Shown piece after piece: positions 19,945 to 28,081 of a DNA stretch of 64,000 bases. Both the position numbers and the translations under genes were made by a program. The DNA comes from Trichomonas vaginalis G3. Lineage: Eukaryota; Parabasalia; Trichomonadida; Trichomonadidae. The DNA is taken from contig NC_067206.1 of the NCBI RefSeq assembly GCF_026262505.1, forward strand, positions 23,575,896 to 23,639,895, written 5' to 3'. Position 1 is the first letter of the stretch. Each line of letters opens with the position of its first letter. Below the pieces are notes generated by a model. It saw only the letters and a list, made by a program, of their open reading frames with translations, did not search any database and had not been told where the DNA came from.

Positions 19945-21389
19945 TATACGAAAAAAAGAGATCTGACATTGTGTCAGATCTCAGTAAAAGTGACATTTAC
20001 ATGTCAAAAAAATAGAATGAGTTTAAGTAATTAAAATTGAGGGTGAGAGTAGTATTGTATGAAATAATATCTCTCACCCTCCAATTCATCCTATGGCGCC
20101 GAAAAAATTTTGGTGAAATGCGACCACATTTCACCAAAATTTCTCGGCGCCATATAGAGAACTAGAGCCTGTGAGGTACTGATACTATCCATGTACCTCG
20201 CAGGCTCTAGTTCCAAGCCAAAATGGCTAAAAATTGCCCGCAATTGTTCACATTGCGGGCAATTTTTAGCCATTTTGGCTGGGAATTGGAGGGTGAGAGT
20301 AGTATTGTATGAAATAATATCTCTCACCCTCCAATTCATCCTATGGCGCCGAAAAATTTTGGTGAAATGCGACCACATTTCACCAAAATTTCTCGGCGCC
20401 ATATAGAGAACTAGAGCCTGTGAGGTACTGATACTATCCATGTACCTCGCAGGCTCTAGTTCCAAGCCAAAATGGCTAAAAATTGCCCGCAATTGTTCAC
20501 ATTGCGGGCAATTTTTAGCCATTTTGGCTGGGAATTGGAGGGTGAGAGTAGTATTGTATGAAATAATATCTCTCACCCTCCAATTCATCCTATGGCGCCG
20601 AAAAAATTTTGGTGAAATGCGACCACATTTCACCAAAATTTCTCGGCGCCATATAGAGAACTAGAGCCTGTGAGGTACTGATACTATCCATGTACCTCGC
20701 AGGCTCTAGTTCCAAGCCAAAATGGCTAAAAATTGCCCGCAATTGTTCACATTGCGGGCAATTTTTTAGCCATTTTGGCTGGGAATTGGAGGGTAGAGTA
20801 GTATTGTATGAAATAATATCTCTCACCCTCCAATTCATCCTATGGCGCCGAAAAAATTTTGGTGAAATGCGACCACATTTCACCAAAATTTCTCGGCGCC
20901 ATATAGAGAACTAGAGCCTGTGAGGTACTGATACTATCCATGTACCTCGCAGGCTCTAGTTCCAAGCCAAAATGGCTAAAAATTGCCCGCAATTGTTCAC
21001 ATTGCGGCCAATTTTTAGCCATTTTGGCTGGAAATTGGAGGGTGAGAGTAGTATTGTATGAAATAATATCTCTCACCCTCCAATTCATCCTATGGCGCCG
21101 AAAAAATTTTGGTGAAATGCGACCACATTTCACCAAAATTTCTCGGCGCCATATAGAGAACTAGAGCCTGTGAGGTACTGATACTATCCATGTACCTCGC
21201 AGGCTCTAGTTCCAAGCCAAAATGGCTAAAAATTGCCCGCAATTGTTCACATTCCCATCTTTTGTTGGTAAGACGAAGAATATGAAATAAATTATGAAGA
21301 AGATAATGATGAATAAAATATCACTTTTTATATTTTTGACACGTAAAGTTGTCACTTTTCTGTCAAACTGTTTTTATCGTTTTCGTATA
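19945..21389. mobile_element. TA-flanked palindromic element (MITE-like), 1,445 bp
   Basis: The two ends are inverted copies of TATACGAAA, and each is flanked by TA (19943-19944 and 21390-21391). Deleting the element plus one TA restores the reading frame across the first P-loop of the AAA+ gene (GCGKTVKKTTIAEKIF), which defines the insertion exactly. The interior has no transposase. It holds a terminal 11-bp hairpin (19958-19982), TGACA-rich subterminal sequence on both sides and an array of five 250-bp hairpin units. TA duplication suggests mobilisation by a Tc1/mariner-type transposase (inference). The many open frames inside are by-products of the repeats. Confidence 0.7.
20041..21253. 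repeat. Tandem array of five 250-bp units, each of four consecutive hairpins
   Basis: Units start at 20041, 20291, 20540, 20791 and 21040. In unit 1 four perfect or near-perfect palindromes follow one another: GAGGGTGAGAG with CTCTCACCCTC (20039-20081), GGCGCC-ended arms around CGACCA (20095-20151), GAACTAGAGCC arms (20159-20213) and a 29-bp stem starting AGCCAAAATGG with a 7-nt loop (20216-20280). Almost every base belongs to a stem. The last unit stops within its fourth hairpin. GC content is higher than in the flanks. No protein is encoded. Confidence 0.9.
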
Positions 21390-21391
21390 TA

Positions 21392-21501
21392 ACAGTTTTA
21401 CCACACCCTGTAGGTCCAATAAGTAAAACAGGAATTCTTGAGTCAGTAAATTTAGTAATTTCATCTATTTTACGTTGGATAAAATCGGGCTGTTGTGACA
21501 T
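21392..21501 (-). CDS. AAA+ giant gene, segment 1: N-terminus and first P-loop
   Basis: Encodes MSQQPDFIQRKIDEITKF and then PVLLIGPTGCGKTV, a canonical Walker A motif close to the N-terminus. Immediately after GKT the frame enters the inserted TA-flanked element. Removing the element with one TA copy puts this segment in frame with KKTTIAEKIFEKIG at 19.94 kb, which is the expected helix after a P-loop. Upstream sequence to 21534 stays open (TKIVNYFLSN) without an in-frame ATG. ATG 21557, with a TCA just before it, could be the true start if one base is missing. Confidence 0.6.
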
Positions 21502-21557
21502 ATTTGATAAAAAATAATTAACAATCTTAGTCAAAACCTCAGTTCACTTTGACTCAT

Positions 21558-23148
21558 TTTTGAATAGTTTACATTTCTAATATTGATTCCGTAACTGAGT
21601 ATTATCAAACATGATAACTCAAATTAGCTGAACAAGCAATGGATACTGCTAATACATTTCAAATTTGAAGGCTTTTTCTCAATTTCGAAATGTGTGCCTT
21701 CACTCCGAGGTGTTACCCCCTGCATTTTCTTTCGTTGAAAACTCGGTGATACCTTGGTACATTTATTGAGCTCGCAAAGATATTTAGAGAATAGTTGATA
21801 GTGATGATGTATTGTACAGGACATGATGTATAAAATTATTAAGATTATTTAGTTAAACTTTGTCATCTACTTTTGATATATTGGAGATTTCTAACATGTT
21901 TATAGATTTTTGGTTTTTTAGTCAAAGTTCCTCATATAAATGGATTTTACAAGAGAAATATGAATGGATTTCAGTTTTTGATTTTCAATCATCTCATATC
22001 TCGACTTTGGCCCTGGTGATTTCCATAAGATTCCATATATTATTAGAGTATATGATGTTATTAATTTGTGCAAATTTGCAGGAAAAGTTGTGCAAATTTG
22101 GTCAACTTTACTGCACAACAAGAAAGCACTGCACGCCTGTAATTCCCAATAAAGTTTTTGTTCTTTACCATTTGAGAAATGCTTTGCTTAAGTTTTGAAC
22201 ATTCGTATTGTAATAAGTTTTATTTTGTTCGAGCAAACTATTGCATGTATTATTTCAATAAAAGTTATAAAAAATGAAATATCAAATTCCAAATCAACCA
22301 AATTTAATAAATACATTATATGCGATTTGATTGCAATACATTTTTAAGCTATACTATTTAAGTTAAAGTCAGGTTTTTATTATAATAAAAATGAGAATAA
22401 TATAATATAAATGTTAGGAATATTTGTCAAAGATATAGTTTAAAGAATAATAATAAATCGATTTGGTTGATTTAAAAATGGATTAAAAGGCTTATTTGAC
22501 TGTAAAAGATAATTTTTTTGAAATTTTTGAATATTTTCGTTCTTGAATTAAAAAATTTAATGAAAAAGTATTCAATTTTCATTGATTCTCTCATCTTTGA
22601 AATTTGCACAATTTTTCTCCTAAGTCTCAAGTTAAGCTTCTTATGATCTATTCTATCTATACCATAAATATGAGTCCTTTTCTCAGGCTAGAAATGGTGA
22701 AGGCACACTTGGGTGAATACACCGGCAACCCCTGGGAAATAATTGAGAATAAATTACGTGGCATTTGCCGGTAAATGCCATGTAAAACTCTCAAATGTTG
22801 AGCCTCTTATGGCTGGTTGAAAAATCACCCACGTTATGAGTTCATTTTATTGAATTGTTTGTTTTATTATTATGTCTAAACAGGCATCAAAAAGCAATGT
22901 TACATAATCACAATGTTAAAGAGAGGATCTTCAAGGATACTGATTTGACACTTTACAAATATTTTTGACACTTTACGTGTTCCCCAGACTTCCAAAATGA
23001 GTAGGGGTAATTTTAGCTAAAAGTGACACGCATGTAAAAAGTGACACACCTATGAAGGGTGTGATTACCGATCGGTAATTTCGACAGTTTAGAATTTAAA
23101 ATTTTTTATGGAACTGTTGCGAGTTTCATAAAGAATTTAAGGAATATA
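21558..23148. other. Intergenic, no gene seen
   Basis: About 1.6 kb of AT-rich spacer between the AAA+ gene and the E1 gene, which are divergently transcribed. Short palindromes occur (for example GGCATTTGCCGGTAAATGCC near 22.76 kb) and TGACAC-rich patches near 22.95-23.06 kb resemble the ends of the TA-flanked element. An open frame at 21860-22198 shows no protein-like features. Confidence 0.55.
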
Positions 23149-23275
23149 AGCAAAGATTTGAATCAAAATCTTAGACCTAAGCCGCTCGATTCGCTCGCGG
23201 CTTCCGCGAATTACAGATCAGCAAAGATTTGAATCAAAATCTTCGAACTAAGCCGATCGCTTCGCTCGCGGCTTT
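23149..23275 (+). repeat. Two copies of a 71-bp repeat with GC-rich hairpin
   Basis: Copies begin at 23149 and 23220 (AGCAAAGATTTGAATCAAAA). Each carries a compact hairpin of GCCG...CGGC type (23181-23201 and 23252-23272) that differs at a few bases between copies. This is unlike the AT-rich surroundings and may be a dispersed repeat. Confidence 0.7.
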
Positions 23276-23376
23276 CTTTATTATTTTAAATTTGCATATT
23301 TCCATCAAAAGTTCATAAGGTAAAAAATTTCGTTTATTTTTACTAAGAAAAAAAAGGTTTTTGATAATAAATTTAT

Positions 23377-23608
23377 TTTATTTCGAAAAAGTAGCAATAA
23401 TCGTAAAAGGGTATTGATAGGCTTGCTAAAGTAACTAATTTTAGCTGTCAAATACTTTTGTATTTTGAAGTAAATTAGTATAAATTTGTTTTTACTTTTA
23501 TTTCGAAAAAGTAGCAATAATCGTAAAAGGGTATTGATAGGCTTGCTAAAGTAACTAATTTTAGCTGTCAAATACTTTTGTATTTTGAAGTAAATTAGTA
23601 TAAATTTG
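23377..23608 (+). repeat. Tandem duplication, 120-bp period
   Basis: Two copies of about 112 bp (start TTTATTTCGAAAAAGTAGCA) at 23377-23488 and 23497-23608 appear identical, separated by 8 bp. No gene lies here; the open frame on the minus strand simply repeats itself. Confidence 0.85.
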
Positions 23609-23650
23609 ATATTATTTTAACTCCCTTTGAAAACCTCAATTTTCCATACA

Positions 23651-23710
23651 GAGGGAACGGGAATAGCATCCAATATTCCCTGAGAATGGTTGCGCATTCT
23701 CAGTTCCCTC
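23651..23710. repeat. Y-shaped palindrome (three-way junction)
   Basis: An outer stem GAGGGAAC (23651-23658) pairs with GTTCCCTC (23703-23710). The interval is filled exactly by two hairpins, GGGAAT...ATTCCC (23659-23680) and TGAGAATG...CATTCTCA (23681-23702). No unpaired bases remain at the junction. It sits about 250 bp upstream of the E1 start codon. Confidence 0.85.
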
Positions 23711-23941
23711 TATATTTCGAACGAAGCTCTCATCGGTCTTTTTTTTTAATACTAAACGTTTTTTTCCCCTGTCACTTTTAGCTAAAATTTGGGTTTGCCC
23801 TTCCAAAATTATTTGGTCGGATCTCCAATTGTCCCCAAAACGACATCCTTAGTTATTCAAAAAAGAATTAACGAATTTGTGAAACAATTTTGTCAAAATA
23901 TTGTTGTAAAATGGTCATATTTTTTTATCAAAAAAAAATTG

Positions 23942-23951
23942 TCAATTCATC
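23942..23951 (+). promoter_or_regulatory. Inr-like element of the E1 gene
   Basis: TCAATTC followed by ATCA lies 6-15 nt before the ATG at 23957. Trichomonad initiators have the core TCA(+1)Y-W and give 5' leaders of 5-20 nt. This favours the ATG at 23957 over the in-frame upstream ATG at 23789. Confidence 0.55.
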
Positions 23952-23956
23952 AAAAA

Positions 23957-26902
23957 ATGACTGAAATCAAAGAAGAAGATCTTTACAGCCGTCAGATCTA
24001 TGCAATTGGATCAAAAGCTATGGAGAAGCTTACCAAATCATCTGTTCTTATCTCAGGAATGGGTGCCGTCGGTGTTGAAATTGCCAAAAATGTAATATTA
24101 GCCGGCGTCAAAAATGTCACTATTCACGACACAAGATTGACTACACTTGATGATCTTGCAGCTAATTTTTACCTAAATGATTCTAATATAGGTACAAACA
24201 GAGCTATTGCTTGTTCCAAGCTTTTAATGAAACTAAACAGATATGTATCGCTCGCTGTTAATACAGATGCATTGACCAACGAGTTAATCTTGCAGAATCA
24301 GTGCTTTGTTCTTACAGATTGGCATTCAAGCAAAGAAATTAGCGAATACTCAGCATTCTGCCACAAAAATGGAATTAAATTCTTGTTTGCTGATGTCAGA
24401 GGCCTATTTTCCTTTATTTTTGCTGATAATGGAAAAGATTTCCTCATTCGCAAGCAAGATGATACAGAACCGATCAGGTTCGACGTCGCACATATCTCGA
24501 ATGATCCGCAGGGTATCGTTACAACCTCAAACCCACATGGTCATGGCCTTGAAACTTCAGGACATATCAAATTTGCCGGAGTCGAAGGCATGACAGAGGT
24601 AAACAACCAGACATTCAAATACAAGAAAGTTAAGAACGATAAATACCGAATTGTCATTGGAGATACCACGAAATTCGGAAAATTCGTGAATAATAACAAC
24701 ACTGCCGTTGCCATTGAAGTCAAAGCTGCGAAGAAAGAATCCTACAAAGACTGGACAGCAGTTATGAAAAATCCGAAAGGTTTATTCTACGAATTTGATT
24801 TTTCAAAATTAGAATCACACGCTCAAACCCTTTTATTCTTCCTTTCATACTACAACATCATCACAGATTCACCTGCTGTTGATTTCCCAGCATTACTTGA
24901 AAGCGCGAAGCAAATAAACGAAAATACCAAACTTGTCGATTCAATTGACGAAGTTTTATTACGTAATTTCGCTAATACTACTCTTTCCATCATCTCCCCG
25001 ATGTCTTCCATCGTTGGAGGAATTACCGGCCAAGAAGTTATGAAATCATTGACCGGCCAATTTACTCCTATCAAGCAGATCGTCACTTTATCATATACAG
25101 ATGCCATTCCCGACATCAACAATGTCGATTTCGCACCAAAGAACGACAGATATGATGCTTATCGTCGCATTTTCGGCAACAAACAGCAAGAAATCATGTC
25201 CGACCTTAACTATTTCTTGATTGGTGCCGGAGCACTTGGTTGCGAACTCCTAAAGAACTGGGCAATGATGGGTGTCGCCACATCCGAAAAAGGAAAGATA
25301 ACCGTCACCGATATGGACCAAATAGCGGTTTCTAATTTGAGTAGACAGTTCTTATTCCACGAAGAAGATGTCGGAAAAATGAAGTCAGAAATTGCCACAA
25401 AAAGTGCCAAAGAATTCAATCCATCGATAAAAATTGAACATCATATCAACAGATTGGATGAAACAACAGCAGCAGATGTATACAACGAAGAGTTCTACAA
25501 GACATTGAGTGGTGTTTGCAACGCTTTAGATAACATTCCAACACGTCAATTCTCCGACCAATTATGTGTTCAAAGATTGACTTCACTTTTGGAGTCAGGA
25601 ACACAAGGAACCAAATGTAACTTCGAAGTATATATTCCTCACAAGACACAGTCATATTCATCCATAGGAAACTACGAAGGTGGCGGTGTTCCTATGTGTA
25701 CAATCCATGAATTTCCGACAAACATCAGTCACACGATCACATGGAGTTTAGATTTGTTCGGAAACATGTTTGAAAGTGATCCTGAAACAGTCAACAGTTT
25801 CCTCAAAGACAAGGATTACGTGAAACACATGAAAGAAGAAGATATTGGTCACGTTAAAACAGCAATTGAAATTGTTGAAAAGATGTTGATCAATAACAAA
25901 CCAAATGATTACAAAGACTGTGTTTTGTTGATGAGAAATGTATATCAGAAATCTTTTATTGACTTAATCCATGAAGTTCTTAAAAAGAATCCTGTTGATT
26001 CCGTTGACGACCAAGGAAGAAAGTTCTGGCTCTCAGAAGGAAGAAGATTACCTCATCCGTTGGATTTTGATGAAAATGATGAGTTAACAAAAGAATTCAT
26101 CAAATATGGAGCAAGATTAATTTCTGAAGTTTACGATATCAAAGTAACTGATGAAGATCCAATGGAAATACTTAGAAATAACGATTTCCAGAGATTTTCT
26201 CAAAAAGAAAATTCGGATGCAAATAAGGAAATTAATAACGATATCCATTCAAATTTGAGAGAAACATGTAAACCATTGAAATCATTTTCATTTGAAAAAG
26301 ATGATCCATCGAATGGCCACGTTGATTTCATTTATGCCACAGCAAACTTGAGAGCTAAATGTTATGGAATCATCACAGAAAATAAAATGGAAGTGAAGAG
26401 AATTGCAGGAAACATTGTTCCAGCACTTGCTACGACAACATCATTAGTTTGCGGTTTCGTTTGCATGGAAATGTATAAATTACATTCACATATTCCAAAG
26501 GATATCTCTGAGTTCAGATGGGGAGCTGTAAATCTCTCTAACAACTTCATTTCTTTGTTTGAACCTGGTTTGGCTACGACAGAAATTGTTCAAACAACAG
26601 GAGAAAAATTCAATTTCTGGGATAAGTGGACATTCGATGATTTACCTGTTTCAGACATAATGAAGGCCCTTGAATCATCTACAAAAGGAACAATTTCAAT
26701 GCTAACAATTGGTGACATCATTGTTTACGCAGATTTCAACGAAAGAGATGAAGTGAAACTTGGAAAGAAAGTTTCTGAAGTTTTGAAAGAATTAAACATT
26801 CCTCTTAAACCAGGAACACTATATATCAAGGCCAAAGTACTTATTAATGATGAAAACAACAACTCAATCAATCATCCTCCTGTTTATTTCAAAGTTAACT
26901 AA
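23957..26902 (+). CDS. UBA1: Ubiquitin-activating enzyme E1
   Basis: 981 residues from ATG 23957, close to the roughly 1,020 of other UBA1 proteins. The E1 uses ATP to adenylate ubiquitin and hold it as a thioester before passing it to E2 enzymes, in cytosol and nucleus. Inactive adenylation half: DLYSRQIYAIG and GMGAVG (34-39). Active half: LIGAGALGCELLKN (421-434) and TDMDQIAVSNLSRQFLF. Catalytic cysteine: Cys581 in GGGVPMCTIHEFP, followed by ISHTITW. The C-terminal ubiquitin-fold domain ends in PPVYFKVN. The frame is also open 56 codons upstream to 23789, but those residues are not E1-like and the Inr lies between, so the shorter start is chosen. The stop overlaps TAAA. No frame breaks; this is an intact housekeeping gene next to a decaying one. 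Confidence 0.95.
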   Translation: MTEIKEEDLYSRQIYAIGSKAMEKLTKSSVLISGMGAVGVEIAKNVILAGVKNVTIHDTRLTTLDDLAANFYLNDSNIGTNRAIACSKLLMKLNRYVSLAVNTDALTNELILQNQCFVLTDWHSSKEISEYSAFCHKNGIKFLFADVRGLFSFIFADNGKDFLIRKQDDTEPIRFDVAHISNDPQGIVTTSNPHGHGLETSGHIKFAGVEGMTEVNNQTFKYKKVKNDKYRIVIGDTTKFGKFVNNNNTAVAIEVKAAKKESYKDWTAVMKNPKGLFYEFDFSKLESHAQTLLFFLSYYNIITDSPAVDFPALLESAKQINENTKLVDSIDEVLLRNFANTTLSIISPMSSIVGGITGQEVMKSLTGQFTPIKQIVTLSYTDAIPDINNVDFAPKNDRYDAYRRIFGNKQQEIMSDLNYFLIGAGALGCELLKNWAMMGVATSEKGKITVTDMDQIAVSNLSRQFLFHEEDVGKMKSEIATKSAKEFNPSIKIEHHINRLDETTAADVYNEEFYKTLSGVCNALDNIPTRQFSDQLCVQRLTSLLESGTQGTKCNFEVYIPHKTQSYSSIGNYEGGGVPMCTIHEFPTNISHTITWSLDLFGNMFESDPETVNSFLKDKDYVKHMKEEDIGHVKTAIEIVEKMLINNKPNDYKDCVLLMRNVYQKSFIDLIHEVLKKNPVDSVDDQGRKFWLSEGRRLPHPLDFDENDELTKEFIKYGARLISEVYDIKVTDEDPMEILRNNDFQRFSQKENSDANKEINNDIHSNLRETCKPLKSFSFEKDDPSNGHVDFIYATANLRAKCYGIITENKMEVKRIAGNIVPALATTTSLVCGFVCMEMYKLHSHIPKDISEFRWGAVNLSNNFISLFEPGLATTEIVQTTGEKFNFWDKWTFDDLPVSDIMKALESSTKGTISMLTIGDIIVYADFNERDEVKLGKKVSEVLKELNIPLKPGTLYIKAKVLINDENNNSINHPPVYFKVN

Positions 26903-28063
26903 AAAATAATTTTTTATTTAATTATTTTTCTTTTATTTTAACATAACATACCTTTATAACAGCCAGATGAGGTACTAGGTAGTGAGTTAGAATAATTTTT
27001 TATCATAGAAAATTAGGAGATAAAGTATAGGTGTCAACAAAATTGAGAGAATGTCTGAAAGTAGTTAGTGCACCCTTAAATGAGTTATGATGTAAAATGC
27101 GGGCATGCTATGATACTTCAAAAAAAAATCTAAGTTTAGTCAAGAAAAAAAATGATAGGGGAATTGACAATATTAAATGGTTCAATTAGATGTGTAATAT
27201 AGGTTAATGGGAATCATACATACATATCTTCAATTATTTGATTTTATACCGCAGCATTTTGGTTGTTCAAAAATGAAACAAAACTTTTTCGTATGAATTT
27301 TAATCATAGTATTGACAAACCATTGTGTATATGTATATTAAAATGGATTGTTATGTACATTAATGGAGCAGCTCCTATATTAAATGTCATTTAGATAGAG
27401 ATACGAATATAAATTGGGCATATTAATTTACAAACTTAATTTTTAATGATAGTATTACTATTCTATAACTTAATAAAGTCAATATAATTGAGATTTTTTT
27501 GATATTGAGATTATAATTAAGAAATTATTTAATATATTTCATTGTTTTTGGTAATAAAGATCACCCTCTCTTTGAAAAAAAAACAAAATATAACAAAATC
27601 AAAAGGTATACATCATTTTATTTTTCCAAATAAGATATTAATTATTCCCAGAATAACCGAAATTTTATTAAAATTCCTATTTATTTTTTAAATTTTTTAT
27701 ATTTTTGCATATAATAAGATCATCACTAATAGTATGAGAACAATATAACCATTAAATTTATACTCATTTGATTTCAGTATTTCATTTCTTTAATAATGAT
27801 CTTTCATTGCAAGAAAGAATGTGGTGATATCAACCTGAAAAAGCATCAACTAACTAAATTTATACGAAAACTATTGCGTGCTTATATAAAAACCTTCATA
27901 ATTTCATTGACTCGCAAACTTGAAAAATGAATTTAAGCCAATTTCAAATATATAAAGAAATATGTGTGTGAAAATGGAATCTCACAGGTTTGTTATGATA
28001 TTTTCAAAAAGTTCATCGCATATTATTTTGTTGTATTTTATATAAATTGTAAACTTCAGAATA
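26903..28063. other. Intergenic, no gene seen
   Basis: AT-rich spacer between the E1 and ankyrin genes, both on the plus strand. It has many stops in all frames and no RNA gene or repeat that I could support. Confidence 0.55.
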
Positions 28064-28071
28064 TCATTATT
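28064..28071 (+). promoter_or_regulatory. Inr-like element of the ankyrin gene
   Basis: TCATTATT starts 18 nt before the ATG at 28082, matching the trichomonad Inr consensus and spacing. Confidence 0.5.
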
Positions 28072-28081
28072 TATTTTTAAT

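Larger units (their letters stand above)
5359..21501 (-). pseudogene. Giant midasin/dynein-type AAA+ protein with three C-terminal VWA domains, interrupted
   Basis: Consecutive minus-strand segments read as one protein of roughly 4,900 residues. It has six AAA modules in order (P-loop GPTGCGKT near 21.40 kb; GPDGSGKT, SGTGFEKT, GESSFKT and GPTGTCKS within 15.99-19.10 kb; LGGTASGKT near 15.37 kb), each with a Walker B or sensor region of AAA_5 type (LILDEFNLA, FFIADEANLA, IIIEELNLA). A helical linker of about 1,700 residues follows, then three VWA domains. This order matches midasin (Mdn1/Rea1), except that midasin has one VWA and an Asp/Glu-rich region, which is absent here. Visible lesions: a 1,445-bp element inside the first P-loop module, a 53-bp tandem duplication near 19.2 kb, in-frame TAA (15985-15987) and TGA (9364-9366), and one-base shifts near 15.37, 14.83, 14.14, 13.02, 10.96 and 5.77 kb. 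Start: ATG 21501 has a TCA Inr six bases before it; ATG 21557 is an alternative. Several shifts lie in A/T runs, so assembly error is possible. Confidence 0.75.

Noticed and set aside
20091-21164. Open frames of 71-181 codons on both strands across the hairpin array
   Set aside because: They repeat with the 250-bp unit, mirror each other on both strands because of the palindromes and resemble no protein.
21860-22198. 112-codon plus-strand ORF
   Set aside because: Opposed by an equally open frame on the minus strand; composition is hydrophobic and irregular, with no convincing start context.
23789-23956. N-terminal extension of the E1 protein
   Set aside because: In frame and open, but not E1-like, and the Inr motif lies between it and ATG 23957.
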